Shown piece after piece: positions 5,389-6,578 of a stretch of 6,578 nt of DNA. The notes under the pieces are model-generated. The model saw only the letters and a program-made list of their open reading frames with translations, was not told where the DNA came from and did not search any database. The position numbers and the translations under genes are program-made. The stretch covers positions 1-6,578 of the forward strand of contig JAKEGI010000246.1 of the NCBI GenBank assembly GCA_022615595.1, given 5' to 3'. Each line of letters starts with the position of its first letter. Position 1 is the first letter of the stretch. This DNA comes from Bacteroidales bacterium. Lineage in GTDB: Bacteria > Bacteroidota > Bacteroidia > Bacteroidales > VadinHA17.

Positions 5389-5450
5389 GGAAAAGTGAGA
5401 ACTCTATTCTTACTCTGTATAACTCTTCCGACAAGTTGTGTTAAAAAATA

Positions 5451-5482
5451 TTTGCTTTAGTGAAATATATATAATATCTTTG
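5451..5482 (+). promoter_or_regulatory. Bacteroidota-type promoter for tetR-tolC
   Basis: The -33 element TTTG (5451-5454) is followed by 20 nt and an exact TAnnTTTG -7 box, TATCTTTG (5475-5482). Transcription should start around 5487-5491, giving a leader of about 25 nt before the ATG at 5514. Both boxes and their spacing fit the primary-sigma promoter of Bacteroidota. Confidence 0.75.
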
Positions 5483-5488
5483 ATCGAT

Positions 5489-5499
5489 TAGTTAAACTA
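5489..5499. promoter_or_regulatory. Candidate TetR operator
   Basis: TAGTT-A-AACTA is a perfect 11-bp palindrome directly after the -7 box. It is nested in a longer imperfect dyad with outer arms GATTA (5486-5490) and TAATC (5506-5510). The position between promoter and start codon suits an auto-repressing TetR dimer. The region is AT-rich, so chance is a real alternative. Confidence 0.4.
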
Positions 5500-5513
5500 T
5501 AAAGTTAATCCTG

Positions 5514-6149
5514 ATGGTTAAAGTTAAAACTACTGATCTTCAAACCCAGGAGAAGATATTCAAAGCTGCCAGCGAAATCTTCGAGGAGAAGGGCTTTGCT
5601 GCCGCCCGGATGCAGGAGATAGCCGACCGCGCAGGAATAAACAAAGCATTGCTTCACTATTACTTCAGGTCGAAGGAACTGCTCTTTGAGGCAGTATTCC
5701 AGGTGCTCCTGAAAAAGATGTTCGAAAAGATCCTGTCTGTATTCATGATGGATATCTCATTCGAGAAAAAGATAAAACTCTATTATGAGGAACATATCAA
5801 TATACTCATCAGGAACCCAAACCTCCCCCTCTTTCTCCTGAATGAGATCTCTCATAATCCCGGGCTGGGTAAAGGTATTCGCGAAACTCTGCGCTATGCG
5901 GAGATGCGTGATGTCATTTACAGGAAACATGCAAAGGAGATCAGGAAGTACGGCATCAGGAAGGGAGAACTTCCCCAGCTTATGGTGACAATCGTTTCCA
6001 TGGCGATCTTTCCCTTCGCTGCCCGCAATGTCATGAAGATGATGATGGAGCAGCTGGGCGACACCAAGAGCTTCAACACTTTTATGCAGGCAAGAAAAGA
6101 ATTTGCTTCAGACTTTGTCATTGCAGCATTAAAAAACCGGAAGAAATGA
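5514..6149 (+). CDS. TetR/AcrR family transcriptional regulator
   Basis: The 211-residue protein has the normal TetR length. The N-terminal DNA-binding domain spans about 10-57: TQEKIFKAASEIFEEKGFAA, then the helix-turn-helix RMQEIADRAGINKALLHYYF at about 32-51, then RSKELLFEAVF. The remainder is helical and variable, the expected ligand-binding and dimerisation half, and gives no clue to the ligand. The start at 5514 is the only ATG that includes the full HTH. It lies about 25 nt after the predicted transcription start, without a clear Shine-Dalgarno sequence. The stop overlaps the next gene's start as ATGA, so regulator and efflux component are one operon. Auto-repression relieved by a toxic substrate is the likely mode, inferred from the layout and a palindrome after the -7 box. 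Confidence 0.95.
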   Translation: MVKVKTTDLQTQEKIFKAASEIFEEKGFAAARMQEIADRAGINKALLHYYFRSKELLFEAVFQVLLKKMFEKILSVFMMDISFEKKIKLYYEEHINILIRNPNLPLFLLNEISHNPGLGKGIRETLRYAEMRDVIYRKHAKEIRKYGIRKGELPQLMVTIVSMAIFPFAARNVMKMMMEQLGDTKSFNTFMQARKEFASDFVIAALKNRKK

Positions 6150-6578
6150 AAAAGACAATATTAGCCTGTTCTTTGCTGCTGGCGTTCTCCACCGCAGGCG
6201 GACAGAAGGTTGTTACGCTCTGGCAGTGTTACGACTCTGCGGCTGCAGTAACACCTCTGGCAAGAGAGAGGGATATCTATGCTGAAATATCCGCACTGCG
6301 GGATAAGAACCTCTCAGCAAGCTACCTGCCCGGCCTGGACATAAACGGCAGCTACGCCTACTACTCAGATATTCCCGATGTCGAAGCCATCTACGGCAGT
6401 CTCCCGATACCGGCCGGCACTGCGCCTGCCATCCCGCATCAGTTCTATAAAGCCACTCTTGACATCAACCAGGTGATATGGGACGGTGGTGTGACACGCA
6501 ACGCGAGGGCAGTGGAGGATGTTATCGAGGAGCTTAACATGAAACAGAACGAGGCGGCGATCTACCGCCTGCATGACC
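6146..6578 (+). CDS. TolC-family outer-membrane efflux protein (3' end outside window)
   Basis: A frame opens at 6146, overlapping the tetR stop by 4 bp, and stays open to the window end (144 complete codons). It begins with a signal peptide, MKKTILACSLLLAFSTAGGQ, with cleavage probably near residues 17-20. No lipobox cysteine follows it. The mature part starts VVTLWQCYDSA, the usual first helix of outer-membrane efflux proteins. It continues with ALRDKNLSASYLPGLDINGSYAYYSD (about 50-75) and the first beta-strand and turn region, YKATLDINQVIWDGGVTRNAR (101-121), a hallmark of Bacteroidota TolC-like proteins. About a third of a normal 430-480 residue protein is visible. In such operons a HlyD-type adaptor and ABC-type permeases often follow; this is expected here but lies outside the window. 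It would form the periplasm-spanning exit duct of the pump. Confidence 0.9.
   Translation, partial: MKKTILACSLLLAFSTAGGQKVVTLWQCYDSAAAVTPLARERDIYAEISALRDKNLSASYLPGLDINGSYAYYSDIPDVEAIYGSLPIPAGTAPAIPHQFYKATLDINQVIWDGGVTRNARAVEDVIEELNMKQNEAAIYRLHD

Larger units (their letters stand above)
5192..5450. other. Gene-free stretch rich in inverted repeats
   Basis: I see no credible gene here. The only long minus frame (5192-5434) has no family motif, and its composition looks random. Structure is evident instead. TGGCAC/GTGCCA (5203-5208 with 5240-5245) encloses an inner TTCC(T)CCC/GGG(A)GGGAA stem at 5217-5236. GGTAAC...GTAACC (5261-5284) is an imperfect dyad centred near GTAGCTAC. TCCTGTGCC/GGTACAGGA (5290-5298 with 5302-5310) is a 9-bp stem with one G-U pair. 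A short heptamer array lies at 5361-5388. The stretch may be a decayed repeat element, leftover DNA from the broken MBL gene, or a structured RNA; no matching promoter was found for the last option. Confidence 0.5.

Noticed and set aside
5192..5434. An 80-residue minus-strand open frame
   Set aside because: No recognisable motif, overlaps several inverted repeats and a heptamer array, has no convincing start signal, and reads like translated noncoding DNA.
6365..6574. A minus-strand frame at the right edge
   Set aside because: It is antisense to the TolC-family gene, which has a signal peptide and family motifs.

Overview
The window reads as a chromosomal segment from a member of the Bacteroidota with moderate GC content, probably a Bacteroidales-like lineage. 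The gene families fit this assignment: an LpxH-type phosphatase, a SiaB-type kinase-like protein, YifB/ComM, and TetR next to a TolC-family gene. Most starts lack a clear Shine-Dalgarno sequence. Two intergenic regions carry promoters that match the Bacteroidota consensus exactly (TTTG, about 20 nt, then TAnnTTTG). The species cannot be named from the sequence alone.

Layout. (1) Bases 1-578, plus strand: the 3' part of an lpxH-type gene of lipid A synthesis, cut by the window edge. It converges on and overlaps by 32 bp (2) 547-1674, minus: an unusual 375-residue protein made of two tandem SiaB-family (GHKL-like) domains. (3) 1760-3298, minus: comM/yifB, a complete AAA+ ATPase gene, with a 13-bp inverted repeat just upstream of its start. 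(4) 3399-3987, minus: a two-gene unit encoding a four-helix membrane protein and a 65-residue XRE-type regulator. The two genes overlap by 8 bp, share one promoter with a dyad on its -7 box, and end in a hairpin whose loop holds the regulator's stop codon. (5) 4088-4821, minus: crcB (fluoride channel) followed 2 bp later by a DUF190 gene. (6) 4886-5191, minus: the C-terminal half of an MBL-fold hydrolase with its N-terminal metal motif missing, probably a pseudogene. (7) 5192-5450: about 260 bp without a credible gene, rich in inverted repeats and with a short heptamer array. (8) 5514-6578, plus: a TetR-type regulator whose stop overlaps (ATGA) the start of a TolC-family outer-membrane gene that runs off the window. 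This looks like the start of an auto-regulated efflux operon.

The genes are mostly housekeeping or small stress and transport modules, each with its own control region, rather than one pathway. The least ordinary items are the duplicated SiaB-like gene with one degenerate nucleotide-binding motif, the compact membrane-protein/XRE switch, the dyad in front of comM, and the structured gene-free stretch beside the broken MBL gene. I do not see a clear defence system, mobile element, CRISPR array or RNA gene.
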